A stretch of 64,000 nucleotides of DNA from Salinispora mooreana (lineage in GTDB: Bacteria; Actinomycetota; Actinomycetes; Mycobacteriales; Micromonosporaceae), in NCBI RefSeq assembly GCF_000379065.1, contig NZ_KB900614.1, positions 3,436,892 to 3,500,891 of the forward strand, written 5' to 3'. This document shows, piece by piece, positions 43,972 to 53,141 of the stretch. The notes beneath the pieces are model-generated. The model had not been told where the DNA came from. It saw only the letters and a program-made list of their open reading frames with translations, and did no database searches. A program made the position numbers and the translations under genes. The stretch's first letter is position 1. Every line of letters starts with the position of its first letter.

Positions 43972-46167
43972 CTAGCTGGCCGGACCGGCCTCGGCGACCT
44001 CCACCCCGAAGATCCGCCGGACCACCCGTTCGGCGGCGTGGCCGTCGTCGAGCCGACAGAACCGGTCTCGGAACCGACGCCGCGCCGCCTCCGCCGACGG
44101 ATCACGCAGCGCACCGGAGCGGAAGAGGTCGAGCAGCCCGGCGAAGTCCGTCGCCACCGCCCCCGGGGGCTCGGCGATCACATCCAGGTAGACGCCACGG
44201 GTCAACCGGTACGCCGCCCAGTCCGGCGCGTACAGGACGATCGGCCGATCCAGGACGGCGTAGTCGAACATCGCCGACGAGTAGTCGGTGACCAGCACGT
44301 CGGCGGCGAGATAGAGGTCCTCCACCCGGGGATAGCCGCTCACGTCGCGCAGTCGGTCCGGGTGGGCCGAATCCAGCGTCTCGGCGGCTCGGTCGTCGAA
44401 GTAGTGACTGCGCATCAGCAACCGACCGGCGGGCCCCAACGCGGCGAGGAACCGGCCTGGGTCAAACGGCGGCCGGTACCCCGGCAGGTGCTCCCGGTGC
44501 GTGGGCAGGTAGAGAACCACCTGCTCGCCGACCCCCAGGCCCAACTCGGCCCGGATCCGCAGCACCTCCTCGGTGGTGGCGGTGGCCAGCCGGTCGTTGC
44601 GCGGATACCCCACCTCCAGCGTGGTGTACCCGGCCGGGTAGGCCCGCTCCCACATCTGGGTGGAGAAGTTGTTGGAGGTGATGCTGTAGTCCCACCGGTC
44701 CACCCGGTGCAGCAGCCCCGCGAAGTCCATCAGGGCCCCGACCGGGTAGCGCTGCTGGTCCAGGCCCATCACCTTGACCGGCGTGCCGTGATGGGTCTGC
44801 ACATGCACGGTGCCGGGGCGTTTCCGGACGAAGTTGGGAAAGTTGACGTTGTTGACCAGCCAGCGGGCCTGCGCCAACGCCCGGTAGCCCGCGGGGGTGC
44901 CGGAGACCACGTAGTCCACGCCCGCCGGCAGCGAGTCCACCCGGTCCCGCCGCACGATCCACACCCCCCGCACGTGCGGGGCGAGTCGCCGGGCAGCCTC
45001 GTAGATCGCCGCCGGATTGCAGGCGTAGCCGCGGTACCAGTAGGCGGCGTACACCGCCAGCCGCGGGTCAACCGGGCGCAGCAACTCGGCCCGGTAGTAC
45101 TCGCGCAACCCGACGTCCCGAACCCGCCGGAGGAGCGGCACGGCCCCGCGCCGGGCCCGCCGGGTGGCGTGGACAGCGATACCCTGCACCCGGGCGGCAC
45201 CGCGCAGCGCGTTGTACGTCCGCCACCGGCCGGTGGCGACCAGGCGGTGCTTCAGCCCCTCGACCCCGGGCGGGGCCGGCCGGCCCTGCGCCGGACGCCA
45301 GCGCGCGTGGTCGGCGGCGATCCGGACGAAGAAGGCGGGCCGCAGGTCTGCCGGGATCCGCTCCCCGGTGCCGAGCACGGCCAGGTAGTGCCAGATCATC
45401 CGTTCGAAGAGGGCCGGGCGGAGGTCTTCCTCGGCCGCTCCCACCTCGTCCAGGAGCGCGAACACCCGGTGCCACTGCGCGAAGACCTCGAAGTGCCGGT
45501 CCCCCCGGGTTCGGGTGATGGCGCCGGCCCGACGCTGCCGATAGTTCACGCAGACCCGATCCAGCACCCCGATCCGCCGGGCACGGAGGAGCACGGGATA
45601 GGTGAACGAGACATCCTCGTACCAGCCGGGGGCGAAGCGCAGCCCGTGCTCGAGCAGGAACTCGCGGCGCAGCACCTTGTTCCACGCGGTGTGCAGCAGA
45701 CGGATCATCTCCGGCCGCTCACGCAGCCGGAACGTCGCCGCCCCGGGCGAGGACGGAAAGACCTCGCGCATCCCGCTCTGGGTGCTCTCCCCGTTCCACC
45801 AGGTCCGTACGTGGTCGACGACGAGGACATCCGGTGTGGTGGCGCGCAGCCGCTCAGCCACCTCGACGAGGCACTCCGGGGCCAACCAGTCGTCGCCGTC
45901 AACGAACCACACGTACTCCCCGCCGGCCTGGTCCAGGCCGGCGTTGCGGGCTGGGCCGAGTCCCCCATTGGCCGGCAGCACGATCGTCCGTACCCGTTGG
46001 TCGCGGGCCGCGTACTCGGCCAGGATCTCGCCGCTGCTGTCCGGTGAACAGTCATCGACACCGATCACCTCGATCCCGGCCACCGGCTGCCCGAGGATCG
46101 AGTCCAGGCATTCGCGCAGGTAGCCCTGCACCCGGTAGGCCGGGACCACGAAGCTGATCAGTGCCAC
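43972..46167 (-). CDS. GT2 glycosyltransferase fused to CDP-glycerol glycerophosphotransferase
   Basis: A 731-aa wall-polymer enzyme. Residues 1 to about 250 are a GT-A transferase (SFVVPAYRVQGYLRECLDSIL, GVDDCSPDSSGEI, and the metal motif WFVDGDDWL). Residues about 370-720 are a TagF/TagB-like CDP-glycerol:polyol glycerophosphotransferase (VNNVNFPNFVRKRPGTVHVQTHHGTPVK, TSNNFSTQMW, VGYPRND, LYLPTHRE, VTDYSSAMFDYAVLDRPIVLY). It would add a sugar and polyol phosphate to a teichoic-acid-like chain at the inner membrane face. GTG 46167 is 8 nt after the stop of the CDP-alcohol gene. Confidence 0.9.
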   Translation of the reverse strand: MALISFVVPAYRVQGYLRECLDSILGQPVAGIEVIGVDDCSPDSSGEILAEYAARDQRVRTIVLPANGGLGPARNAGLDQAGGEYVWFVDGDDWLAPECLVEVAERLRATTPDVLVVDHVRTWWNGESTQSGMREVFPSSPGAATFRLRERPEMIRLLHTAWNKVLRREFLLEHGLRFAPGWYEDVSFTYPVLLRARRIGVLDRVCVNYRQRRAGAITRTRGDRHFEVFAQWHRVFALLDEVGAAEEDLRPALFERMIWHYLAVLGTGERIPADLRPAFFVRIAADHARWRPAQGRPAPPGVEGLKHRLVATGRWRTYNALRGAARVQGIAVHATRRARRGAVPLLRRVRDVGLREYYRAELLRPVDPRLAVYAAYWYRGYACNPAAIYEAARRLAPHVRGVWIVRRDRVDSLPAGVDYVVSGTPAGYRALAQARWLVNNVNFPNFVRKRPGTVHVQTHHGTPVKVMGLDQQRYPVGALMDFAGLLHRVDRWDYSITSNNFSTQMWERAYPAGYTTLEVGYPRNDRLATATTEEVLRIRAELGLGVGEQVVLYLPTHREHLPGYRPPFDPGRFLAALGPAGRLLMRSHYFDDRAAETLDSAHPDRLRDVSGYPRVEDLYLAADVLVTDYSSAMFDYAVLDRPIVLYAPDWAAYRLTRGVYLDVIAEPPGAVATDFAGLLDLFRSGALRDPSAEAARRRFRDRFCRLDDGHAAERVVRRIFGVEVAEAGPAS

Positions 46168-46175
46168 CCGGCCCC

Positions 46176-48143
46176 CTAACCCGGTGGGCGACCGCCAACA
46201 ACACCTGTCGACCCCACCGCCCGTACGGCGCGGGCCGGCCGAATTACCCAGGCGAGGGCCACGCTCCCCACGAAGACCACGAAGAGATATATACCGAGTG
46301 TAGCCATGCCAATAGGAGCAATTCCGGCGATCGCAGAGAGCGTCAGCACCGCTGACCGCCCCTCCCATCCCAGCGTGGCGTCGTGCAACGGCGGAGCCAG
46401 CTTCCGCTTCTCCCACCGCGCGGTCAGGTCATAGTGGTGCAGGGTGAGCACGAAAAGGTACCCGAAGACCAGCCAGGCGGGGACAGCCCCGAGCACCCCG
46501 ACCGCGATCGCGAAGAGATACTCCGCCGCGCGTAGCGCCGCTGGCACCAACCAGTCCAGCGCCCCGCCGTGACCGGCCCGCGCCCCCGCGGCGGCCAGCA
46601 GCAGCCCACCGAGCCCGACCAACGCCGTCCACCGGGGGAGGGAGTCCGGGCCGAAGAGCGCGAGCCCGAGCAGCACCGCCGCCACCAGTACCGCCGACAC
46701 CGCCAGCCCCAGCGGGCCCGGCCAGCGCGGCGGCGGGAGGGCGCGGGCCAGCGGGCCATCGTCCCGATGCAGGGAGGTGTCCACCGTGTTCAATACTCCG
46801 ACCCGCATCGAACGGGCCCGCAGCAGCCGCAGCGCCGCGGTGTACCCGAGCGCCAGCACCATCCCGGTCAGCACCGCGAACAAGGCGACCCGCTGGTCAA
46901 ACAAGGCTGCCGCCAGGGCGATCAACGCCCATCGCTCACCGATCGGGAAGACCACCGTCCGCTTCAGCCAGTAGGTCACCGAGCCGACGTCGGCCTGCAC
47001 CCGGTTCGAGGCGGCACTGAGCCGGTCGCCGAACCCACCCCCCGAGGTCGCCCGCGGCCGACGGGCCGCCTCGTCGTGCATCGCGCCGTACCAGGTGTCA
47101 CTCATGTGGCGGACGGTCTGCACGGCCATCGCGGCGATCGCCAGGGCCCACCCATGGCGGAATCCGGCCTGGGTGGCGCCGTAGCCAAGGCCGGCGTAGA
47201 CGATGAACTCCTTGGCCCGGTCGGCCATGGTGTCGAGCCACCCGCCCCAGGCGCTGAACGTACGGGTGTAGCGGGCGAGCTGCCCATCCACGCAGTCCAG
47301 CACGAAACCCAGGTAGAGCAGCACCGCACCGGCGACCAACGCCGGCCGCCCCCCGGTGCCGAACAGCAGCGCGGCCGCCACCGCGAACGCCACCGAGATC
47401 ATCGTGACCGTGGTGGGGCTCAACCGGAGCCGGGCCGCCGCCTTCGTCACGTACGGCGACCAGGTGCTGACGAAGAAAGTGGTGAAGAAGTCATCCCGCT
47501 CCTTCACCGACAGCCGCAACTCGGCCCGGTCCGGGTCAACGGCCGCGACGGCCGCCTCGGCGGCGGCCCGGTCGTCGGCGGCGACGACCCGGCGCGCGAC
47601 GAGTAGCCGTACCCGGTGGGCGAAGGTCACCGCGTCGCGGGCCACCAGGTCGGCGAAGAGCCGGTCGACGGCGGGCTCGTCGTCCACGACACCGGGGGCC
47701 GCAACGGCTCCCACCGGTACGGCCTCAGCGGCGATCGCCCGCGCGGCGGCAACCAGGACCGGCCGGTGGGCCGGATCGACCCGCAGCGCACCGCCGAACA
47801 CACCGGTGGCCTCGCCCTCCAGCGCCGCCGGCGCTCCCGCGGCGACCACCTGCCCCCGATCCTCCCGAACCGCCGTGCGACCGGATGCCGGCGGACCGGC
47901 GAGCACCAGCGCCACCGTCGGCCCTGCCGGGCTGGTGGCGAGGTGCCGCAGGACGGCCGTGTGCGCGACCAGATCGGCGCCAGTGACGAGGACCGGACCG
48001 GTAGCCGACTCCGCCAGGTCAGCCAAGGTGGCCAGGTCACCGACCAGCCGCACCTCGTCGATGCCCGCGTGGCGGCACTGTCCGGCCAGGCGGTCGGCGA
48101 GGTCCGCCGATCCGTCGGCGGTCAACACGAGCGCGAGCGTCAC
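46176..48143 (-). CDS. CDP-alcohol phosphatidyltransferase with N-terminal NTP-transferase-like domain
   Basis: A 655-aa protein. Residues 1 to about 200 look like a degenerate nucleotidyltransferase (MTLALVLTADGSADLADRL, DEVRLVGD, GPVLVTGADL). The middle is a CDP-alcohol phosphotransferase with the full D-x2-D-G-x2-A-R-x8-G-x3-D-x3-D motif (DCVDGQLARYTRTF, then GWLDTMADRAKE). The C-terminal half has further membrane helices. The layout is like bifunctional inositol-phosphate or polyol-phosphate enzymes. It may make the polyol or lipid carrier of the polymer built by the next enzyme. It overlaps the TagH-like gene by 4 nt. Confidence 0.87.
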   Translation of the reverse strand: MTLALVLTADGSADLADRLAGQCRHAGIDEVRLVGDLATLADLAESATGPVLVTGADLVAHTAVLRHLATSPAGPTVALVLAGPPASGRTAVREDRGQVVAAGAPAALEGEATGVFGGALRVDPAHRPVLVAAARAIAAEAVPVGAVAAPGVVDDEPAVDRLFADLVARDAVTFAHRVRLLVARRVVAADDRAAAEAAVAAVDPDRAELRLSVKERDDFFTTFFVSTWSPYVTKAAARLRLSPTTVTMISVAFAVAAALLFGTGGRPALVAGAVLLYLGFVLDCVDGQLARYTRTFSAWGGWLDTMADRAKEFIVYAGLGYGATQAGFRHGWALAIAAMAVQTVRHMSDTWYGAMHDEAARRPRATSGGGFGDRLSAASNRVQADVGSVTYWLKRTVVFPIGERWALIALAAALFDQRVALFAVLTGMVLALGYTAALRLLRARSMRVGVLNTVDTSLHRDDGPLARALPPPRWPGPLGLAVSAVLVAAVLLGLALFGPDSLPRWTALVGLGGLLLAAAGARAGHGGALDWLVPAALRAAEYLFAIAVGVLGAVPAWLVFGYLFVLTLHHYDLTARWEKRKLAPPLHDATLGWEGRSAVLTLSAIAGIAPIGMATLGIYLFVVFVGSVALAWVIRPARAVRAVGSTGVVGGRPPG

Positions 48144-48889
48144 CGGTCCACCGCCCCGTGGTACGCGGCCAGCGCCTCGGCCATCGTCCCGTCCACGATC
48201 ATTCGACCGGCATCGAGGTAGAAGCCGCGCCGGCAGAACCGGGTCAGGTCCTGTTCGTTATGTGATACCAGCACCAGAGTGCGCCCCTCTCCGAGCAGAC
48301 GATCGATCGTCGCATAGCACCGCTGGCGGAATTCGGCGTCCCCAACCGCGGTCACCTCGTCCATCAACAGGACGGGGTGCGGCAGGTGCGAGATGATCGC
48401 AAATCCGAGCCGGACCTTCATGCCGGACGAGTAGTGCCGCACCGACGTGTCGAGGGCCTGCTCCACCTGCCTGCCCGCGAACGACACGATCTCGTCCACC
48501 CGGCGCCGCAGGTAGCCCGGCGAGAGACCGTGCAGGCCACCGACCAGGTAGAGGTTCTCCCGGCCGGTCAGGTCGGCGGAGAAGCCGGCGGAGAGCTCCA
48601 GCAGCGGGGCGACCGCGCCGCGCACGGTGATCCGACCCTCGTCCGGGATCAACACGCCGGCGATGAGCCGCAGCAGGGTGCTCTTGCCGGTGCCGTTGCG
48701 GCCGATCACGCCGACCGTGTCGCCGGCCGCGATCGAGAAGGAGAGATCCCGTAGCGGCCAGAACCGACCATCGGCGCGACCACCGCGACGGCCCCGGTGC
48801 AGGGCAAGGTCCCGCAGCCGCAGTTGCCGGCGACGGTTCCGGACAAACCTGATGCCGAGCCCCGCCGCTTCGATGATCGGATCGGCCAT
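48140..48889 (-). CDS. Polysaccharide/teichoic-acid ABC exporter ATPase (TagH-like)
   Basis: A 249-aa ATPase: Walker A GRNGTGKST, a typical exporter segment GVLIPDEGRITVRGAVAPLLELSAGFSADLTGRENLYL, signature YSSGMKVRLGFA, Walker B VLLMDEVTAVGD and H-loop VSHNEQD. The L-E-L-x-A-G-F motif is the mark of O-antigen and teichoic-acid exporters. It pairs with the permease encoded 1 nt upstream. No C-terminal substrate-binding domain is present. Confidence 0.93.
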   Translation of the reverse strand: MADPIIEAAGLGIRFVRNRRRQLRLRDLALHRGRRGGRADGRFWPLRDLSFSIAAGDTVGVIGRNGTGKSTLLRLIAGVLIPDEGRITVRGAVAPLLELSAGFSADLTGRENLYLVGGLHGLSPGYLRRRVDEIVSFAGRQVEQALDTSVRHYSSGMKVRLGFAIISHLPHPVLLMDEVTAVGDAEFRQRCYATIDRLLGEGRTLVLVSHNEQDLTRFCRRGFYLDAGRMIVDGTMAEALAAYHGAVDR

Positions 48890-48890
48890 C

Positions 48891-49718
48891 TCACAGCTCC
48901 TTGAGGACAGCCGGTTCGAGGCGGTGGAACGTCCACCAACCGACCACGAGCACCAGCAGACAGCCGGTGATCGTGGTGCCGAGTAACCGGGCGTCGGGGA
49001 ACTCGTCGGGGTACCAGACCGCGTGGTGTAGCTGGAAGATCCCGACCAGGGGGTTCAGCTCATACCCGGCCTTGAGCCAGTCGGGCAGGCTGGAGTCCCG
49101 AACCAGGCCGAAGGGGTAGATGATCGGCGTGGCGTAGAAGAGCACCCGGACGACCAGCCGCATGACCCGCTCGACGTCGCGCATCAACACGTTGGCCGTG
49201 GAGAGCAGCAGTGCCAGGCCGACCAGGAGAACACCCTGGAGGGTGATGGCCAGCGGGAGAGCGAGCACCGACCAGCCCGGGTGGATCCGCCCCGCCACCG
49301 CGTATACCGCCGCGGCCGCCACCAGGAGGGGCAGGCCGGCCAGGTACTCGGCGACCCGCCCGGCGACCCGCCCGATCGGGAAGAACTGGCGGGGAAGGTT
49401 CATCGTGGTGATCAACCTGGCCTGGCCGGTCAGCGCGTTGGTCGCCTCGCCCAGCGCGGAGCTGGCCCACATCCACGCGAAGATTCCGGTGAACAGGAAC
49501 AACGGGTACGAGTCAGCCGCCTCACCCAGATACCGACCGGTGTCCCGCTCGTACAGCACACCGAAGACGAACCAGTAGATGGCGCCGAAGCCCAGCGGCT
49601 CGATCAGGGACCAGAGATAGCCCAACGCGGACTGCTGGTACTTGACCGCGAGGTCCCGCCGGACGAGGATGCGCAGCGCGCCCCGATGCGACCAAAGCGT
49701 CCCGACGCCAGCGGCCAC
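48891..49718 (-). CDS. Polysaccharide/teichoic-acid ABC exporter permease (TagG-like)
   Basis: A 275-aa ABC-2 type permease with six membrane helices (e.g. SYPLFLFTGIFAWMWASSAL) and the N-terminal R-R-D-L-A-V-K-Y-Q-Q-S-A-L-G-Y-L-W-S-L pattern of wall-polymer exporters. With the TagH-like ATPase it would move the lipid-linked polymer across the membrane. GTG 49718 is the first codon of a four-gene unit that continues to the glycosyltransferase fusion. Confidence 0.92.
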   Translation of the reverse strand: MAAGVGTLWSHRGALRILVRRDLAVKYQQSALGYLWSLIEPLGFGAIYWFVFGVLYERDTGRYLGEAADSYPLFLFTGIFAWMWASSALGEATNALTGQARLITTMNLPRQFFPIGRVAGRVAEYLAGLPLLVAAAAVYAVAGRIHPGWSVLALPLAITLQGVLLVGLALLLSTANVLMRDVERVMRLVVRVLFYATPIIYPFGLVRDSSLPDWLKAGYELNPLVGIFQLHHAVWYPDEFPDARLLGTTITGCLLVLVVGWWTFHRLEPAVLKEL

Positions 49719-49773
49719 CGCGTCGCCTCCTGCCCGGTCCGCGCCCCACCCCCGCCCGGCGGGCCGGTGGCAC

Positions 49774-51171
49774 TCAGCACTCGATCACGTTGACGGCGAG
49801 GCCGCCCCGTGCCGTCTCCTTGTATTTGACCTTCATGTCCGCCCCGGTCTCCCGCATCGTCTTGATCACCTTGTCGAGCGAGACGTGGTGCACGCCGTCG
49901 CCCCGCAGCGCGAGCCGGGCAGCCGTGATCGCCTTGATGCTAGCCACCGCGTTCCGTTCGATGCAGGGGATCTGCACGAGGCCGCCGACCGGATCGCAGG
50001 TCAGCCCCAGGTTGTGTTCCATACCGATCTCGGCGGCATTCTCCACCTGCTCGGGGCTGCCCCCGAGCGCCTCGGCCAGCCCGGCCGCCGCCATCGAGCA
50101 GGCCGAACCCACCTCGCCCTGGCAACCCACCTCGGCGCCGGAGATGGAGGCGTTCTCCTTGAACAGCACACCGATGGCGCCGGCCGCGAGCAGGAACCGC
50201 ACCACACCGTCCGCGGTGGCGCCCGACCCGAACCGGTCGTAGTAGTGCAGGACCGCCGGGATGATTCCGGCCGCGCCGTTGGTCGGTGCGGTCACCACCC
50301 GCCCGCCACCGGCGTTCTCCTCGTTGACCGCGAGGGCGAAGAGGGTCACCCAGTCCATCGCGCGCAGCGGATCCACCGCCCCCCGGCCCGCCGTCGACCG
50401 CATCGGGTCCGCGTCCATCACCAGGCCGCGGTACAGCTCGGCGGCCCGCCGCCGGACCCGTAACCGGCCGGGGAGAACACCGTCGCGTTCGCAGCCCCGC
50501 GCCACGCACTCCCGCATCACCCGCCAGATCTCCAGCAGGCCGGCGCGCACCTCCCGCTCGCTGCGCCAGGACAACTCGTTGGCGAGCATCACCTCGCTGA
50601 TCGACAGCCCGGTCTCCCGGGTCACGGCCAGTAGCTGCGCACCGGTCGTGAAGGGGTGGCGCACCGGGGTGGTGTCCGAGGTGATCCGGTCCGCCCCCGC
50701 CGCCGCCTCGTCCACGACGAAGCCACCACCGACCGAGTAGTAGGTACGGGCCCGGAGTTCGGCACCGGTCGAGTCGTAGGCGGCGAAGGTCATCCCGTTC
50801 GGGTGGTACGGCAGCGACCGGCGGCGGTGCAGCAGCAGGTCCCGAGCCGAGTCAAAGTCGATCTCGTGTGCGCCGAGCAGCGAGATCCGCTGCTCGGCGC
50901 GGATCCGGTCGATCACGCTCTCGACGGCGTCGGTGTCGACCGTCTCCGGCTCCGCACCGGCGAGCCCGAGCAGGACCGCCCGATCGCTGCCGTGACCGCG
51001 ACCGGTCGCCCCCAACGAACCGAACAGCTCGGCGCGAATCCGGGCCGTCTCACTGAGCAGCCCGTCCGCCTTGAGGCCGGCGGCGAACAACCGGGCGGCA
51101 CGCATCGGCCCGACAGTGTGCGAGCTGGACGGCCCGATACCGACACTGAAGAGATCGAAGATGCTGATCAT
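49774..51171 (-). CDS. sdaA: L-serine ammonia-lyase, iron-sulfur type
   Basis: A 465-aa single-chain L-serine dehydratase (serine to pyruvate and ammonia). The N-terminal beta domain starts [24 protein letters not shown]; the alpha domain has the cluster cysteines in [12 protein letters not shown] and GLTCDPVGG, and the substrate motif N-A-S-I-S-G-A-E-V. All hallmark motifs are intact. ATG 51171. A monocistronic gene. Confidence 0.95.
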   Translation of the reverse strand: MISIFDLFSVGIGPSSSHTVGPMRAARLFAAGLKADGLLSETARIRAELFGSLGATGRGHGSDRAVLLGLAGAEPETVDTDAVESVIDRIRAEQRISLLGAHEIDFDSARDLLLHRRRSLPYHPNGMTFAAYDSTGAELRARTYYSVGGGFVVDEAAAGADRITSDTTPVRHPFTTGAQLLAVTRETGLSISEVMLANELSWRSEREVRAGLLEIWRVMRECVARGCERDGVLPGRLRVRRRAAELYRGLVMDADPMRSTAGRGAVDPLRAMDWVTLFALAVNEENAGGGRVVTAPTNGAAGIIPAVLHYYDRFGSGATADGVVRFLLAAGAIGVLFKENASISGAEVGCQGEVGSACSMAAAGLAEALGGSPEQVENAAEIGMEHNLGLTCDPVGGLVQIPCIERNAVASIKAITAARLALRGDGVHHVSLDKVIKTMRETGADMKVKYKETARGGLAVNVIEC

Positions 51172-51455
51172 GATTTCACTTCCTCGCCGTCCTGCCCGTC
51201 GCGCGGGTCACCGGCCCGGAGCGATCGCCGTCCCGACGGACCTTCCCGGTTGCCCGGAACTGTCGGGCCGGCCGGCCAGCCTACCCGCCCCGGCCCCGGC
51301 ACCCACCCGATGCCGCAGCCCACGCCGGGCCGGCCCTTGCAGAAGCGGTCCGGCGAGAGTGAACAGGCCGGTCAGCCCGGCGGCCAGCATGCCCCCCGAT
51401 TCGCTCCGGCGAAAGCGGACAGGCCGGTCAGCCGGGCCAATTCCCCCGAGAGCGG
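51172..51455. repeat. Intergenic region with partial echoes of the gcdH 3' end
   Basis: The motif GGCGAAAGCGGACAGGCCGGTCAGCC (given as its 5' and 3' parts) occurs at about 51409-51436, once more as the true gcdH 3' end at 51458-51484 (one base different), and in weaker form at 51355-51380 (GAGTGAACAGGCCGGTCAGCC). On the minus strand each encodes RLTGLSAFA or LTGLF. This looks like repeated partial duplication of the last codons of gcdH. The rest of the stretch holds no gene. Confidence 0.6.
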
Positions 51456-52616
51456 TCAGGCGAAAGCGGAGAGGCCGGTCAGCCGCTGCCCGATGACGAG
51501 CTGGTGGATCTCCGAGGTGCCCTCATAGGTGAGCACGCTCTCCAGGTTGTTGGCGTGCCGCAGCACCGGGTACTCGCCAGAGACGCCGTTGGCCCCCAGA
51601 ATCGTGCGGCACTGCCGGGCGATCGCCAACGCCTCCCGCACGTTGTTGAGCTTGCCCACGCTGACCTGGTCGGGGCGAAGCCGGTCGGCGTCGGCGAGCC
51701 GACCGAGCTGCAACGCCAGCAGGTAGCCCTTGCTCCACTCCACCGCCATGTCGGCAAGCTTCGCCTGGGTGAGCTGGAACCCGGCGAGGGGGCGGCCGAA
51801 CTGGGTACGACTGCGCGCGTACTCCAGCGCTGTCTCAAGGCAGTCCCGGGCCGCGCCGAGCGCTCCCCAGACGATCCCGTGCCGCGCCTCGGTGAGGCAG
51901 CCCAGCGGCGCCTTCAGCCCGACGGCCTCGGGCAGTCGAGCCGTTGCCGGCAGCCGCACGTCGTCCAGGGAGATCTCGCCGGTCACCGAGGCCCGCAGCG
52001 ACATTTTGCGCCGAATCTCGCGCACCGTCACTCCGGGCGTCCTGGTCGGCACGGCGAATCCGCGGATCCCCTCGTCGGTCCGGGCCCAGATCACCGCGAC
52101 ATCCGCGATCGTCGCATTGGTGATCCACATCTTGGTGCCGTGTAGCACCCAGTCGTCACCGTCGCGGCGGGCCCGGGTGTTCATCGACGCCGGGTCGGAA
52201 CCGTGGTCTGGCTCGGTCAGCGCGAAACAGCCGATCGTCTCCCCGGCAGCCATCGTGGGCAGCCAATGCTGCTTCTGCTCCGCGCTGCCGTAACGCCAGA
52301 TGGCGTACATCGCCAGCGCCCCCTGCACCGAGACCAGGGAGCGGATGCCCGAGTCACCCGCCTCCAGCTCCAGGCACGCCAGGCCGTAGGCGACGGCCGA
52401 GGAGCCGGCGCAGCCATACCCGGTCAGATGCATGCCGAGCAGGCCCACCTTGCCGAACTCCCGGGCCAGGTCCCGGGCGGGCACCCGGCCCTCCTCATAC
52501 CAGCCGGCGACATGCGGCCGCACCTGCTCGTCCACCAGCTGACGGACGACAGTGCGAATCTGCCGCTCCTCGGCGCTCAGCGACGCATCGACGTCCAGCA
52601 AATCGAGAGGGCTCAT
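51456..52616 (-). CDS. gcdH: Acyl-CoA dehydrogenase, glutaryl-CoA dehydrogenase type
   Basis: A 386-aa FAD flavoenzyme. Family motifs are present: TEPDHGSDPASMNTRARRDGDDWVLHGTKMWITN for the FAD loop, QFGRPLAGFQLTQAKLADM, and the catalytic base E365 in YEGTSEIHQLVIG. The overall pattern (FGKVGLLG, GCFALTEPDHGSDP) fits glutaryl-CoA dehydrogenases of lysine breakdown, although substrate is inferred. ATG 52616. Confidence 0.88.
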   Translation of the reverse strand: MSPLDLLDVDASLSAEERQIRTVVRQLVDEQVRPHVAGWYEEGRVPARDLAREFGKVGLLGMHLTGYGCAGSSAVAYGLACLELEAGDSGIRSLVSVQGALAMYAIWRYGSAEQKQHWLPTMAAGETIGCFALTEPDHGSDPASMNTRARRDGDDWVLHGTKMWITNATIADVAVIWARTDEGIRGFAVPTRTPGVTVREIRRKMSLRASVTGEISLDDVRLPATARLPEAVGLKAPLGCLTEARHGIVWGALGAARDCLETALEYARSRTQFGRPLAGFQLTQAKLADMAVEWSKGYLLALQLGRLADADRLRPDQVSVGKLNNVREALAIARQCRTILGANGVSGEYPVLRHANNLESVLTYEGTSEIHQLVIGQRLTGLSAFA

Positions 52617-52650
52617 GGAGACACCTTAACGAAAATTCACCCCGCGCTAC

Positions 52651-52956
52651 TCAGTCGACCGCCGCGGGAAAGGTGAATACCCGGGCATGGATCTGATTGC
52701 GCTGCTGCAGCGCGGCGCGCAGCGCCCGATGCAGCCCGTCCTCCAGGTAGAGCCCGCCGTTCCACTGCACCACGTGCGGAAACAGGTCGCCGTAGAAGGT
52801 CGAATCCTCGGCGAGGAGTTTGTCCAGCGCCAACTCACGCTTCGTGGTGATCAACTGATCCAGTCGCAATGGACGCGGAGGGATCTCGGCCCACTGCTTG
52901 AGCGTCAGGCTGTGCTCGGGGTATGGACGCCCATCCCGGACCGCTCTGAAGATCAC
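52651..52956 (-). CDS. Conserved actinobacterial protein (sometimes labelled VapB-like)
   Basis: A 101-aa protein: VRDGRPYPEHSLTLKQWAEIPPRPLRLDQLITTKRELALDKLLAEDSTFYGDLFPHVV (shown to mark its strongly conserved core; described otherwise by the T-x-x-L-A-L-D-K-L-L-A-E-D-S-T-F-Y-G motif) and LYLEDGLHRALRAALQQ at the end, a ParB-like pattern. I recall near-identical proteins across actinomycetes, sometimes named antitoxins without proof. No toxin gene is next to it. GTG 52956 follows GGGAG. Confidence 0.75.
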   Translation of the reverse strand: MIFRAVRDGRPYPEHSLTLKQWAEIPPRPLRLDQLITTKRELALDKLLAEDSTFYGDLFPHVVQWNGGLYLEDGLHRALRAALQQRNQIHARVFTFPAAVD

Positions 52957-53141
52957 GACAGTAAGCTCCCCTCCCCGCGACCGGCCGCCCCGACCCGGCA
53001 CCGCTGCGTGCGACGCCGCCGGCAGCGGCGCCAATGACCACGTCAGCCTAACCGGCCACGTCACGCAGGCTTCTACTGCTTTATGCCAGTTTCGCCCTGA
53101 CAGATCGCTTTATCAACTGGACAAACCGACCTTTTAAGAAA

